NCBI GenBank assembly: GCA_002943765.1
Contig: PQWQ01000032.1
Location: forward strand, 248,001 to 312,000
Length of the DNA: 64,000 nt
Direction of reading: 5' to 3'
Source of the DNA: Psoroptes ovis
Taxonomy: Eukaryota > Arthropoda > Arachnida > Sarcoptiformes > Psoroptidae
Shown here: positions 23,001-35,704 of the stretch, piece by piece
Numbering within the stretch: the stretch's first letter is position 1
Layout of the letters: every line of letters begins with the position of its first letter
The notes under the pieces: model-generated
What the model was told of the DNA's origin: nothing
What the model saw: the letters and a program-made list of their open reading frames with translations, nothing else
Database searches by the model: none
Translations under genes and position numbers: made by a program

Positions 23001-26000
23001 ATCATCATCACACAAAAATCCTGATCATAAACCAACACGTGTACGGACAGTGTTGAATGAAAAACAGTTACATACCCTAAGGTCATGTTATAATGCAAAT
23101 CCAAGACCTGATGCGCTGATGAAAGAACAGCTAGTCGAAATGACTGGTCTTTCACCTCGTGTTATACGTGTTTGGTAAGTATGCAATCATTGATCATCAG
23201 TTAATTAATTAATTAACAAATTAATTAATTGAATTCAATTCAACCTAATTAAATATAAAAAATCAGGTTTCAAAATAAAAGATGTAAAGATAAGAAACGT
23301 AGCATCTTAATGAAACAAATGCAACAACAAGAAAAGGTATGTGTTTGTTTGTTTGTGTATTTGTATTTATTTATTTATTGAACATACAGTCTTAAGTCTT
23401 ACACTCTAAAAAAAAAAAAAATAATTTCACACATTGAAATTCATTGTTTCGTATAAAATAATTATCAATTTCGATAATCTTTGATCTTTGAAGTGTCTGT
23501 GAAATTTCTTCGGAAATAAATTTTCCCAAGATTTTTCTCACATTCACATTTATTATTATGATTAAAACCAAATAAACAAATGAACAAATAACTAGTAAAC
23601 GAACAAAACAAAACAAAAGAAATTTGCCGACAAATCTTTCAAATCAAATCATCTTATCAAATCAGCTGATTTTTGAATAGATTTAAATTAATTAATTTAA
23701 ATTAATTAATTAATTGAAGAAAATTAAAATTTCTTTGAGATTTTTGAGTGAAACGAAAATTTTTTACTACAAAGTTTCTTCGAGAAAATTTCCGAAAATA
23801 TTTTCCAACTTAAAATCATTAAACCTAAAGCCTGTTGACCTTATTCACCGGTTAATTTCTAATGTGGACAATTCATTCGAATACATCGGTAGATTTCAGA
23901 GTAGGTAGATTGATTGATTGAAAAATTGGTCGATGAATTCTTACATTTAATTCGATTCAATAATTTGAGATAATTTCTATGAGTTAATTGAAATATTGGC
24001 CAATAATTTCATCTTCATTTAACTAATGTAGTTTTTGATATTTTGATCTAAATATTTTCAATATGAGAAATAACAATTGAAATAATTCCTTCAATTTTTC
24101 TTAATGGATTTTGATTTTTCGATCAAAATCCATTAACCTTTCGATGACCTTTCAAATCATACCAATCATAATAGATCATAATGTGTGTGTAAATTAGCTT
24201 TGGCTCTTTACCTTTTCATGTGTATCTGTAAATGTGTTCGATTGATTGACACGACACCTTTGCACAGAAATGAAATATTTCGAGATTTTGCAATTACTTT
24301 GTATTTGAATTGACCTTTAATTTGTTAAAAAATTGATGGATCGATTAATTGAAATTTCATATTGTTACCACTGTGTCGATCATCATATTTGACGACCATC
24401 ATAATTGAATCGCGACTACCATTAGCCCGTATATCACCGACCATTAATGCATCTTTTTTAATAGGTTATAGCCCTTAATGGATCTATTGTTATATGATTC
24501 ATTCATTTTTTCGAAATTATGTCTGAACTATAAAAATTTTCAATTTTTCAATTTAAAAAAATGCATTTAAAACTATAAATTTTTGATTTAAAATTGTTCA
24601 GACATCATATATATGAATGGCTCAATGGCTTCGAACACATCTTGCATAATTTCTGCATTGAAGAGATTTGCCCCTTTGTAATTTTCATATATGTTGGTAC
24701 ACATTTAAGCATTTTAAGTGATTTTGTCACCGACAATTGGCCAGATTTGTTTTTCACAAATACTAGGTCCTTTTCACAAATGGCGGATATTCATTGTTTG
24801 ATTTTAAAAGGTTAATGCGAAAGCCATGTTTCAGTGTAGTCAAATGACAATAACAAGGTCCTATTGTGAATTGCTAGACCATAAGTGGCCGACCATATTG
24901 TTTCATTTTGATGATCATTCATCGATTCAATGATCAATCGAATCCGATAATCGAATGATCGATTATCGACACCCATCGATCACTGATCAATCACCCAAGA
25001 CTATAATATCAGAGACGACCATATAATATCACTCACACAAAACACGTGTTTGACCAGGTGAAAAAATTTTTTTTGCCGAAAAAAACCATTAAATGGAAAT
25101 CCATTAGTCAATTATTGTATTTGTGAATGGACCTTTTATTTGTTTCAAAAAGCATCCTTTTTGATTCATTTGCTTATGTTTATTTGTTTGTTTTCAATGA
25201 TTGAATTCAATTCAAATTCAAAATGGCGTGAGAAATTTCAAAGTAAATTTTGAATTCAAATAAATGCAAATAAATGTTTATTTTACACTTGGATGACCCC
25301 AAAAGAAGTGAAGAAAAGTGCATTTGTCATTGAATGTGTTTCTAAGTCTAAGGCCTAATACCTCATAGAAAATACAGGGGCCCAACAACAAAAAACCGAA
25401 AAAACAAACGAAAAACAATTGAACAATTTTCCATTTGAGCAAATGTGCCGCTATTTTGTTTCGGAGACCCGACAAAATGTTTGTTGAGACAATTTTCAAA
25501 AATTTTTGTTTTGTTATTTTGTATATGAATGGGCCCGAATAATGAAATACATTTTTTTATCTCATTGTTTTCACGTATTTCATCAACCAACAACAACAAC
25601 AACAAAACTACAGTATTTCATCCATTAAAAAGTTTATACAAAAATAATTTAATGGATTATTCAGTTTTCAGTTATTTCGAATGGATTACTATTAGGGGTT
25701 GTCCGAAAAGTTCTGGCCGATTTTCATGAGCAACTCTATTTGATTAAGCCGAATGAACTTTTCGGACAACATGATATTATCACATTTGGGTTTATTGCCA
25801 GTGAAATTTACCTGGAAAGCTTTTTTTACATTTTGTTTCACTTTTATCATTCTCAAATCTATGATAAATGATGGCTCATAATATTCGGTGACAGCCGTGA
25901 AAAAAACTTGAACCCAAAACAAAATTTCTCGGTACTTTAGCCCTTGAAAAAGTATCCATCATTCATTTTTCTGTGTGTTTCATTTTTGTCTAAATACAAA

Positions 26001-29000
26001 TAGATTATAACGATATAATTATTCCATTGGGAAAATTTCCTCGGAAACTTTCTGTTTGTTTGTCCCATTCATAGAATACATGTAACAAATTCTATCCATT
26101 CGTTTGGACATATTTATGTGGAAATTCTCATGTGACATTCATTCATTCATTCATTCATTATCATCATTGAATCTATGAATGAGTCCATGAATGAATAAGT
26201 ACCCAATAAATGATAGAATTGACTAAATAAACTGGTATTAATTGTATTATTATTAGTACCTTTCAAACAATAATAATAATATCAAAAGTCAAACAAATAA
26301 TAGTCAATTTGTATGAATAATAATAATAGGTGATAAATGAAGATAATCAAATCGTTATTATTTTATGGTACTTTGAGCTTATAACGAGGTTTCCCTGTAA
26401 TTTTTTAAAATCTCGGTGACATTTTCATTGATTTATGAGGTCTTTGATTTCCAAATTCAAGGATTAAAAATTCATTGAATTATTTGGAGAAATTTTCCCG
26501 AAACATTTAAAACCTTTACGGGATAATTTTTTTTCACAACAAAATGATCAAAACGTGTGTCAAAGATTTAGAAAATCTTTGAATTTTTCACGAATCAAAG
26601 GTCCATTCATACATTCATACTCTTAGCTCACACAGTACGTGCAAATGCACGTACTTCAGCAGCACAATGCACTATTCACTGTGAATGGCTTTTTCTGGTG
26701 CCGAAAAAAATTTGGCCAAAAAAATCTCAATTAGTTAGATTAAAATCTCACCCTCTGACTGTGCAAAATCTGAAAATTCTAAATTGATTCCATTGTTGAT
26801 GGTGTTGTTTCTGTTCAAAATAGTTAATGGATCACGGATATATTAGACACTAGGCAGTTGTATATACATTGAAAGTATATTCGTGCAGATGTTTTTGTTC
26901 CCGATTTTTCGATTTCGATTCTCGATTTTCGATGGTAATCGATGATGATGGTTAATGGTTGATAGTAGTAGATCGTCATCAACAACGACTAACGACATCA
27001 TCCAATGATGGTCCCATTGGGTCTTAGTTATTGATGTTTGTTGTAGCTGTTTTTTTGGCTCCGTTGTTTTTTGCCAGTTTGTCGACGATGTACATATTAG
27101 ATGATGCTATGTACTTGTATATATGAATGAGTGAGTGCCTCTTGAGAAATGCAAACACACTATGTCTTATCTAACATACATGGGTACAAATGGACCACTT
27201 ATCTTATGATTCAATCTTTGTTTGTTGGTTGGATGTGATTTTATGAATCTATGCGTTTGTTTGTTGTATGTATTTTGAGTGTATTTGAGAATATAACTGT
27301 ATGTATGAATGTGTGTATTTTTCGATATATATTGCCATTGATATATCAATGGTGTGCTAGGTCCAAAATTTTTTCAAATAAATTTTCCATTGAAACTAAA
27401 TGGATGCGAATTTTGATTGTTTTTTTTACATGTCAATGTTTTATTCGCCGAATTTTGAATTTCATGTATCATTCGATGTAAGATTTGATGGACCATTCAT
27501 GTATACAATAAACAATAAAATATGTTCAAATAAGTTCAAACAAAAAGACATTAAATCATTATTTAAACGATATTTTCACCTTAAACTTTGCTCAATCTAT
27601 CTCGAATACCTTTGACAAATAATTACCCGAGACATTTATCCGGGAACATATTTATATATCTGATATACAAATAATAGATTATCCCAATGATTATTACATA
27701 ATGTATATTTCCTGTGTGAAACGGGTGTGTTCCTGTATTTATTTCGTTTATGCATTTTCCAGTAAAAATTTAGTTCAGAAACTTTGAAATTTTGTTTGCC
27801 ACGTGTCAAAAAAATGATAATAGTAATTGATATATTTTCATAAATATTTTCAAATGCGAAATTATCTAATTTTCTGGCAAATTTCTCAGCGAATATTTTG
27901 ACATGCGTAAACACGAGATGATGAATCACAGCCGTAATTTTTTCGGGAAAAATTTCCATAAACTTTCTCGCTCGAAATAATATGATTATATCTTTGAAAT
28001 AAGAAGTATATTATGACGATTATCCATGGCCGAAAATTATACACGAAAAAGGTGGTATCACATTCATAGAAATAAGAACATAGATAGACATATTTTATCT
28101 TTTAAAAATATTTGTGTTCATTGTTTTCAGTGAATTGTCCATATTTTTTCATTTTCATACGATGACACGTGCTCATATAATCATATATGTGAATGATACG
28201 TGACGTACGTACGTTCGATTGTATTCAAAGAATTTTAGAATAATTTTTTTTGACAAATATAAACATAAACACAGAGCCATTGAGACAGCCAGCCAGTCAA
28301 ACACGTGTCCACATTATCATATCCACTCGAGATGAATTATTGTATTCAGCGAATTTCTTTTGAATCATTGAATGAACGGAGAAAATTATCGACAAATTGT
28401 GTTTATGAAAAAAATTGAAAATATTTAGGTTGTCCGAAAAGTTTTGACCGATTTTCATCGGCCAACTCTATTGTGATTAAGCCGAATAAACTTTTCGGAC
28501 AACTTATAATATATTTAAGCATTGAAAAATTTGGTGAATATGATGATGATGCGGAACACGGAATCTTTGTCATAAATAAATAAATAAAGCAGAGACCCGA
28601 GAAATTTCCCAGAAATTTTCACAGAAATTCATTGTTTTTGTTTCGTTTTGAATTCAATTTGATTCGAAATTCGAATCAAATTGATGCGATTCTTCTTTTC
28701 CAAAACGAAATAATCAAGTTTTATCTATTTTGTGGTTTTTATCTTTTATTTAATTCTTTTGATTATTATTCATATATGTTGTATGGTCACGTGTTCCATA
28801 CACAAACACACACGCACGTACATTATGAATGAATATATCAATTTGTAATGATAATAAACAATTAAGTTAATTAAATTAACTAATTTTTTCTCCATTTTGT
28901 TCCCTTGGACCTTGTGTTGTTACGCAAATAACGCAATTTAGGATGGTCGACAATTAAATATTGGTCAAATGCGTGGCATACCATTGATTGCTACATCACC

Positions 29001-30454
29001 TGTACCGCATGATACAAGCTCTGAAGATAATCATAATCATCATCATCAGCTACATCATCATCATCATCATCAATCGACAATGACACCACCACCACAACCA
29101 TTAGATGTACATAGCTATCAACCACCATGGAAAGCATTGGTTGATTATGCATCGATGCAATCAGACATTGATCCGAATGCCGTTCAATTTCAACATATTG
29201 TATCACAGGTTCGTTGATTTTCATTGAATTCATTTAATTTTTCATTTTTTTTCAAAAATCTAACCCTTTAAACCCTTTGAATACCCGAATATGATTCACT
29301 GAAAATGTTCATAACGTAAGAGTCAGTTTTAAGCATCAAAAATTCGATCTTCAATAGTCTTAAAAACAATAATATTCTCGATGTATATTCGCTTATATAT
29401 CAGTGCACAGAGATATATATAAGTAAATATATGCTTCGTACATACACATGCGAAATTATATAAGAAAATTTTGAGTGAATTGAACATAAATTTTTTTTTT
29501 TTTGAACCTATAACCTCTATGTGTGCATGCACAATGCAGACACACAATACGTTTTCTTATGTACGCATTACATCAATGAGTGTTGGTATAAGAAAACCCA
29601 AGAAAAAATAAGTCTTTTGTCTGTGAATTTTGCCTAAAATTCTTCTATACACTCTGACAATCACAAAACCCTCCCACTACTCCTACTCATTTTTTCGAGT
29701 GTTTTTGTCTTTGGTGGGGAAAATTTCTCGGAAATTTTTCTGTTTTTCTTGAAAAGTTTCTCTGCTTTGTTTCTCGGGAAATTGTCCTTTAATTCGGATT
29801 AAAAAACTGAAAAAGTGCTGCATCATCACAATTTTCCAGTTTGAGCTTATGACATTTGAAAAACTACTAAGTAAAAGAGCGTAGGCATAGTGGAAATTTG
29901 CCGGAATTTTAGACGAGAAACTTTCTGAAAAGAGTTGCTGCTGCTGCTGCAGCTGACTGCAAAGTTTTTAGGGTTTTCCAGAGTTTTTCAGGGTTTTTCA
30001 AAGCTTTTCAAGGGGATTTAGGTCTTAGACCCCCTGAAAATCTTTGAATGTTTGCATTTGTATCAAGTTTATTTATTTTCGACGATGAAAAAATCAATGA
30101 TTTTGATCGATTTTCTCCACCAAAATAGATGCATGGCTATGATGGTAACACCATCATAAACAACAACAGTGCTAATTCAACATCCAACGATTTATCATCC
30201 CTTGGTGGCGGTGGCGGTGGTGGGGGCACCACGACCGGACCTTGTACGCCAATGTCTTCGTATCTTGGTAAGTTGATCTATTTGTGTGTTGGGTGCATCA
30301 CTGTAGCTACAGTGCATCCATTATATCATATTGCACGATCGGGTAACCATGATGTCTTGTATTTCTTCCAATTTTTCCAACAGCTGAACAAGATATTCAT
30401 CAACCTCCTAGCAACATGTCATCCGATATGTCCAGTCCATGTACCAGTGATTGA
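20038..30454 (+). CDS. ISL1: LIM-homeodomain transcription factor Islet (tailup), 8 exons
   Basis: Exons 20038-20333, 21564-21735, 21824-22496, 22658-23174, 23267-23336, 28942-29208, 30129-30267, 30384-30454; 734 residues. Islet specifies motor neurons and other cell types. LIM1 begins at Cys43 (CVGCGTEIYDQYILRVSPDL), LIM2 at about Cys105 (CAKCSMCFNENDLVMR). The homeodomain spans about 506-565 ([39 protein letters not shown]), with an intron inside the codon of Trp48. Exon 6 encodes the Islet-specific segment that binds Lhx3-type LIM domains (LNIGQMRGIPLIATSP, then HSYQPPWKALVDYA). The LIM-to-homeodomain linker is hugely expanded with His, Ser and Pro runs; vertebrate ISL1 is 349 residues. 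All phases fit. Upstream untranslated exons may exist. It is the only gene in 35 kb, which suggests long-range regulation. Confidence 0.95.
20334..21563 (+). other. Islet intron 1
   Basis: 1.23-kb intron between the two LIM-domain exons, GT-AG. AT-rich, with TTCGAAATTTTT-type palindromes. No embedded gene seen. Confidence 0.6.
22131..22213 (+). repeat. TCA/TCC triplet repeat encoding poly-Ser in Islet exon 3
   Basis: An imperfect TCA-TCC-TCT-TCG run encodes over 25 nearly uninterrupted serines between LIM2 and the homeodomain. It sits close to CAT-rich poly-His tracts. Length variation between individuals is likely. Confidence 0.8.
25692..25770. mobile_element. Mariner-like MITE, copy 6 (Islet intron 5)
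   Basis: TTAGGGGTTGTCCGAAAAGT left arm; right arm GAACTTTTCGGACAAC, with its last bases lost. Confidence 0.8.
28425..28508. mobile_element. Mariner-like MITE, copy 7 (Islet intron 5)
   Basis: TTAGGTTGTCCGAAAAGTTT left arm; right arm CTTTTCGGACAACTTATA; interior GATTAAGCCGAATAAAC. Confidence 0.85.
29209..30128 (+). other. Islet intron 6
   Basis: 0.92 kb, GT-AG. It contains a CTGCTGCTGCTGCAGCTG stretch near 29938 and T-rich AGGGTTTTTCA repeats near 29970-30010. No gene seen. Confidence 0.5.
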
Positions 30455-31101
30455 CATGTGTATTTGATTCAGTCATTGAATATATGAATTATTTGTAAAT
30501 ATAACCTTCAAGAAGTATTAACCTTCACAAAAAATATATCAAAAATCGAATCGAACAACATTACAAGGCATCGATTGGCATCGTATTGATCGAAAAATGG
30601 AAATTTTTACGGTCTCCAATGGCTGGGGACCCATTAGGTCAATTTGGCCAGTTGGGTCAATTTGGCCGATTCGGCACTATCGGACCCGTGAATTATCAGC
30701 TATTTTCGAATCAAATCGAATCAAAAATCACCGAAAACTTTACGGAAAGCGATTTTCTTATAAAATTTACGAAAACTTTTTTTTTTGTATTTGAAATTAT
30801 TATTATTATCATTATTATTATATAATATGAAAGATATGAAATAAAGAAAAAAAAAATGATATTTAAGTAAATAATTAAATGGACCATTCATATATTCAAT
30901 ATTTCAATTGATTCAATCGATATAATTGAATGTTTATTTCTTCGAAATACGACCAAACAAACAAACAAACCATTCAAATTCAATTCAATTCATTCATAGA
31001 AAATTTTCAATGAAAAAATCATTTTCTTCAATTTTTATTGACATAACCTGTCTGTGTCCAAAATGTATAGTCTTTATTTTGATATATGTGTGATTCAAGT
31101 A

Positions 31102-31181
31102 TTAAGTTGTCCGAAAAGTTTTGACCGATTTTCATGAGCGCCTCTAATGATTAAGCCGAATAAATTTTTCGGACAATCTGA
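31102..31181. mobile_element. Mariner-like MITE, copy 8
   Basis: TTAAGTTGTCCGAAAAGTTT left arm; TTTTTCGGACAATCTGA right arm; interior GATTAAGCCGAATAAA. Confidence 0.8.
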
Positions 31182-31490
31182 TTATACACAAATGCATTGA
31201 ATGATGTCGCCAAACGACAACAACAGCAGCAACAGCAAAAGCATACACGTGGCTATTAATGGTCAAACAACATTGACGACATTGACATCAACAAATTTTC
31301 GATTCAATTTGATTTATTTGTGTTTGTTTGAGAGTATTTATTTGATTGTTTGTTTGCTTATTTGTTCAATGTGATATATATGCTCGTTCAAACATACACA
31401 AATAAACTTTTAATGTGTTTACTTGGGTGAAATATTACTGAATGGTGAATTCGGACCTTTCGTTTATTCAAATTCTAAGAATCGAAAATT

Positions 31491-31571
31491 ATAGATTGTC
31501 CAGAAAGTTATGGCCGACTTTCATGAACAACTTTGATTGATTAAGCCGAATGAACTTTAACGGACAACCAA
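31491..31571. mobile_element. Mariner-like MITE, copy 9 (decayed)
   Basis: ATAGATTGTCCAGAAAGTTA left arm; GAACTTTAACGGACAACCAA right arm; interior TTGATTAAGCCGAATGAAC conserved. Confidence 0.7.
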
Positions 31572-32167
31572 ATAAATTGATCGATCAATCGACATTTGTG
31601 TATGTGTGTTATGCTATTTATGAATGATATTTGCTTTAAATGCGTTCGAATTGAAAAGCTTCTGAAAGAATTCCGTCATCATCATTCGCAAATTCCGTAA
31701 GGAATTACTACTTATTTGAGATCGAATGAATTCTGAATAGAATCTCTCGGGAGATTTCGGAAGAAATCAAAGTAATATTTACACATTCTATTGAGAGACT
31801 ATAGTAAATGATACTCTGATTTTCAAAAGAAGAATTTGATATTTGAAATCGATGATATCGATGATCGAATCAATCGATTTTGATTTGATTGATTATTGAA
31901 TTTATGAATGATCCTCAATCGAAAATGATTGATGCCCGATGATTAAGCTGTTTTTTGTTTGTGTGTGTGCAAATATTTCTTCATAATTATTCATCAATTG
32001 ATTTCAATCTTTGAATCAATAGCCTTATAAAAAATTTCAATACCTTAATGGTTTATAACCTTTGAAATATCTTTTGAAAATGATCATTTTTGCCGACAAA
32101 TGATTGGCTCAAACACGTAAGTACCAAAGAATTAATATTAATAAATACTTGGCGCCAGACGGGCGCA

Positions 32168-32193
32168 TTTCGAAAGGTTCGAACCTTTCGAAA
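32168..32193. repeat. Perfect 26-bp palindrome
   Basis: Centred on CGAAAGGTTCGAACCTTTCG, with three more complementary bases on each side. It follows a GC-rich patch (GGCGCCAGACGGGCGC). Not part of the hairpin-element families. Confidence 0.8.
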
Positions 32194-32364
32194 ATTTTTA
32201 GTTTTTTTTACAGCCAAAATGATTGGATGATAATAACGATTGCTTTGCACAGAACACAGGCACATTCGACCATCATCATCATCATCGACACCAATGATAA
32301 TAAAAAACAATCAGAGAAAAAAAAAAAGAAATTTCACTGATAATAATTTTCACTGTGAATATAT

Positions 32365-32445
32365 TTAGGTTGTCCGAAAAATTCATTCGGCTTAATCTAA
32401 TAGAGTTGCTAATGAAAATCGGCCAAAACTTTTCGGACAGCCTAA
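32365..32445. mobile_element. Mariner-like MITE, copy 10
   Basis: TTTAGGTTGTCCGAAAAATT left arm; right arm AACTTTTCGGACAGCCTAA, then TA. Confidence 0.85.
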
Positions 32446-33900
32446 TACATCATTGAATCATTGAATAGACAAACACACACAAACACACGTGTGATATTGT
32501 GTTTAAGTCTATGGCCTGCAACAAAAAAAAAAAAAACGAAAAAATATTTGATGTTATTTGTTTTTGATGATGATGATGATGCATGGTATTAGTGTGAATG
32601 GTATCAGTACACCAGTCACCAATCGAATGGTTCATCTCAAAAGATTGTCGACGACACAAGTCGATAGACGACGATCTCGTCTATCTATCCGAGAAAGTCG
32701 TCACCGTTTTATGACCCATTCGAAAATATCAAGTTTTATTTGTTTATTCATTTCATTCATTCATCTCGCCAATTGAAAATCAGTTAAGAAATTTTCAAAT
32801 TTTGGTCGAAGATCTTTAAGATTTCTTCAAGATTTCTTCATAAATATTCCTTGAATTTATGTGGTTATAACCCTTTCACTTATCTTTGAGAATTTTTCCA
32901 GCAATTTTTTTTATGTGTATTCAAAGTTGACAGTTATTTTTTTATTGTTATCATTTTGACAATTAGCTTGACAATTGCCTTGGCAAATTGGTTAAGCAAT
33001 AAAAAGTCAAATCAGTCAGTCAAATATCAAATATCAATGAATTTTTTTGAAATTTTCAAAGGGTTTCGAAGAGGATATAAGTCCAAGATCAAGGGTAAGT
33101 TCGCCAAAACAAAAATAACTGAACCAGACCTTGTTTCCCAGCAGCATCATCACCTGTAAAACACCTTGAAAAATGACTAATTATTCAAAGGTATGTGTAA
33201 TTTTCCAATTGTAAAAATTTGGTAGCCATTCATATATTCAGTGATGCTACTAATGATCCACCTTTTTCTTGGGAAATTTTTCCGTTTGCCGACAAATTTC
33301 TCTAATCAATATATGGCGGCAAATTACGGAGCTAATTTAGACCAAACTAGCCAAAGGTATATTTTTGAATATGTCAAACATATCAATGATATGCTCGAAA
33401 TCTATAGCCTGGTCAACCTGATCAAAATCTGCACAAAATAAATAAATATAACAAGCGACCAAACATGTCATTCTATACCACATTGATTGATTGTCAAAAG
33501 TCGCCAAAGTTTTATCATTCAGTCTTCTGGATTCGACCTTTAACCTTCACTTTTTACCTTCTTCTTCATTTCGCTTATCTTCTTCTTGGGCCATTCAAAA
33601 AATGTGTCCATTCATCTATTCATAGATAAATGTGAATCAAATGATAATATTGTCTTAATTGTTTTATGATTTTATTAGCATTATTATTAGCCATATACCT
33701 ATGAATATATGTACCTTGCAAGTACTACCATGAGATCAAAGGTAATTTCAATACACAGGTTATAGTTTTTAAGGTGATTTTTTTTCGTTCGTTCGTTGAT
33801 TAATCAGTGTAAATGATCAATATAGTCTTGGTCTTACCATACACATGAAAATGATGCCTAAATGTGATCTTACCATCATTATCTTTTGATCGATAAATAC

Positions 33901-33979
33901 TGGGTTGTCCGAAAAGTTTTGGCCAATTTTAATGTGCAACTCTATTGATTAAGCCGAATAAACTTTTCGGACAACCTAA
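33901..33979. mobile_element. Mariner-like MITE, copy 11
   Basis: TGGGTTGTCCGAAAAGTTTT left arm; AACTTTTCGGACAACCTAA right arm. Confidence 0.85.
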
Positions 33980-34130
33980 TTTTATTAGTGAAATACCTAC
34001 ATATATGAATTTGTGGCCATATATCATATTTATGCTCGTCTGTGGCTTCTCATATTTGACATTTAAATGGATGTTTGTTTGATATATCTATTTTACAATG
34101 TTATTTATTCAATTTTTTAAAACTTATTTA

Positions 34131-34212
34131 TTAGGCTGTCCGAAAAGTTCATCGCGCTTAATCGAATAGAGTTGTCAAATGAAAATCGGACAAAACTTTT
34201 CGGACAACCTGA
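34131..34212. mobile_element. Mariner-like MITE, copy 12
   Basis: TTAGGCTGTCCGAAAAGTTC left arm; ACTTTTCGGACAACCTGA right arm. About 150 bp from copy 11. Confidence 0.85.
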
Positions 34213-34992
34213 ATTTTTTGACAAATGTTACACCTTGAATCAATTAAAATATCAAATGAAAATATTCATAAATATTTGTTGATGATATATGATCAAAATC
34301 AATTAATATTTTTTGCCCAGGTAATTTGTGCAGGTATCAAATGTAAATGAATGTTGATTATCTTACCTTTAAGAAAATGAACATGAATTTTTGGTCGATT
34401 TGATTCGATGATTATTTCATTCATTTTTCAGATGAAATAAATTTCAAAAACAAATATTCATTTGTCAAAATATATATGGAAAATATCCATATTGTTTGAT
34501 TTATTATTATTATTATTATTGTGACATGTCATTTGTGAATTTTTTTATCTTTTGAAAATTTTCGATCAAACATATTTGATCATCAAAGCAATCGAACGAA
34601 TTCTGTGCATTGTGTTCAGTGTACAGAATTCGTTGAATATTTTTTCGAGGCAATTTTTTCTCGATTCAATGAATAGACCCACGAGCATATACGGCCCATA
34701 CACAAACGACGAACATTGTACAATAATAGTCATAATCCATTAGTAACCTTACGAGTTTCCTTCCTGTCAAAATGAATGAAAAATAGTCAAATTATTGTTT
34801 CAATTGTTGAATGTATGTATACGAATATTGATCATCATCATCAATAATAATGGTCGGAAAATTTCCGGCAAACATTCAACAAAAATGGATCCCAGAAATA
34901 TTTTCGGTCTAAATCATGCACAAAGAAAAAATGAAAGTTTGCGTGTATACATTTGGAAATATGCATTCAAAATTTCGCTGATTCAAATATAT

Positions 34993-35077
34993 TTAGGTTG
35001 TCCGAAAAGTTTTGACCGATTTTCATGTGACAAATCTATCGTGATTAAGCTGAATGAACTTTTCGGACAACCTCTAA
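34993..35077. mobile_element. Mariner-like MITE, copy 13
   Basis: TTAGGTTGTCCGAAAAGTTT left arm; GAACTTTTCGGACAACCTCT right arm, then AATA. Confidence 0.85.
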
Positions 35078-35650
35078 TACATTCATTGACTAAAATGACT
35101 GACTGACTGATCAATTTGTAATCATGGTTGAAATATCATTCATTGTCTCAATTAAAAGCCATCAAAATGACTTCAAAGAAAATTGTTTGACTTTCCACAT
35201 ACGACATGACAAAATCAAAAGGGAAACATCAATGTGTCCGTATGTCAATCAAACATTTCAAACATTTGATTCATTCATAGACAGTAGTTGGTGGCTGTGT
35301 GATGATAATACAATTCACGAAAATAACATGAATTTACTTAGAGCTTCGTCAAAAACATCCATTTAAATATCAACCATTTTCACTTCAATTTAAATGTCTT
35401 AAAACGAAGCGCGTGTGTATGTATTCATGTTTATGTGTAGGCATACTGTTTGAACATGTATGTATTTTCTTTGAATGTTTCTTTTCAAAAAAAATTCAAG
35501 AAATAGTCTTGGAGCTGGCAAAAATAATAAAAATTTCTTAAGTAAATTTTTAAGAAAAATTGATCGAACATGTTTTTTGCTCGAGACAAGTCATTCGAGC
35601 TTCGCCAGTCAAGTTTTTTTCAGGCAGAAATTTGACAGAAAAGCTTTTGT

Positions 35651-35704
35651 TAACACTGAATCAAGGCACTAATGTGTGTTAAAACAGCCCGAGCGAGGCT
35701 CGGG
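35651..35704. repeat. Two adjacent inverted repeats, one GC-rich
   Basis: TTAACAC near 35651 pairs with GTGTTAA near 35675; CCCGAGC at 35688 pairs with GCTCGGG at 35698 around a 3-nt loop. The GC-rich stem is unusual in this AT-rich region. Confidence 0.5.

Larger units (their letters stand above)
23337..28941 (+). other. Islet intron 5, 5.6 kb
   Basis: By far the largest intron in the window, between the homeodomain and the Islet-specific exon. It holds two hairpin elements (25692, 28425) and a perfect 8-bp-arm inverted repeat at 26635. No embedded gene is supported. Probably regulatory, by size and position only. Confidence 0.6.

Noticed and set aside
22683..23155. Antisense frames in Islet exon 4 rich in Asp, Val and Met
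   Set aside because: Produced by TCA/CAT triplet repeats read backwards.
30586..30825. Frame encoding GQFGQLGQFGRFG repeats after Islet
   Set aside because: A short imperfect DNA repeat in the Islet 3' region; the frame ends in low-complexity Ile and has no support as a gene.
32106..32190. tRNA or tRNA-derived SINE suggested by GGTTCGAACC
   Set aside because: The box A to box B distance is wrong and no cloverleaf can be drawn; the motif is the centre of a palindrome.
34795..35106. 103-aa plus frame
   Set aside because: It runs straight through a mariner-like hairpin element, so it is chance coding.
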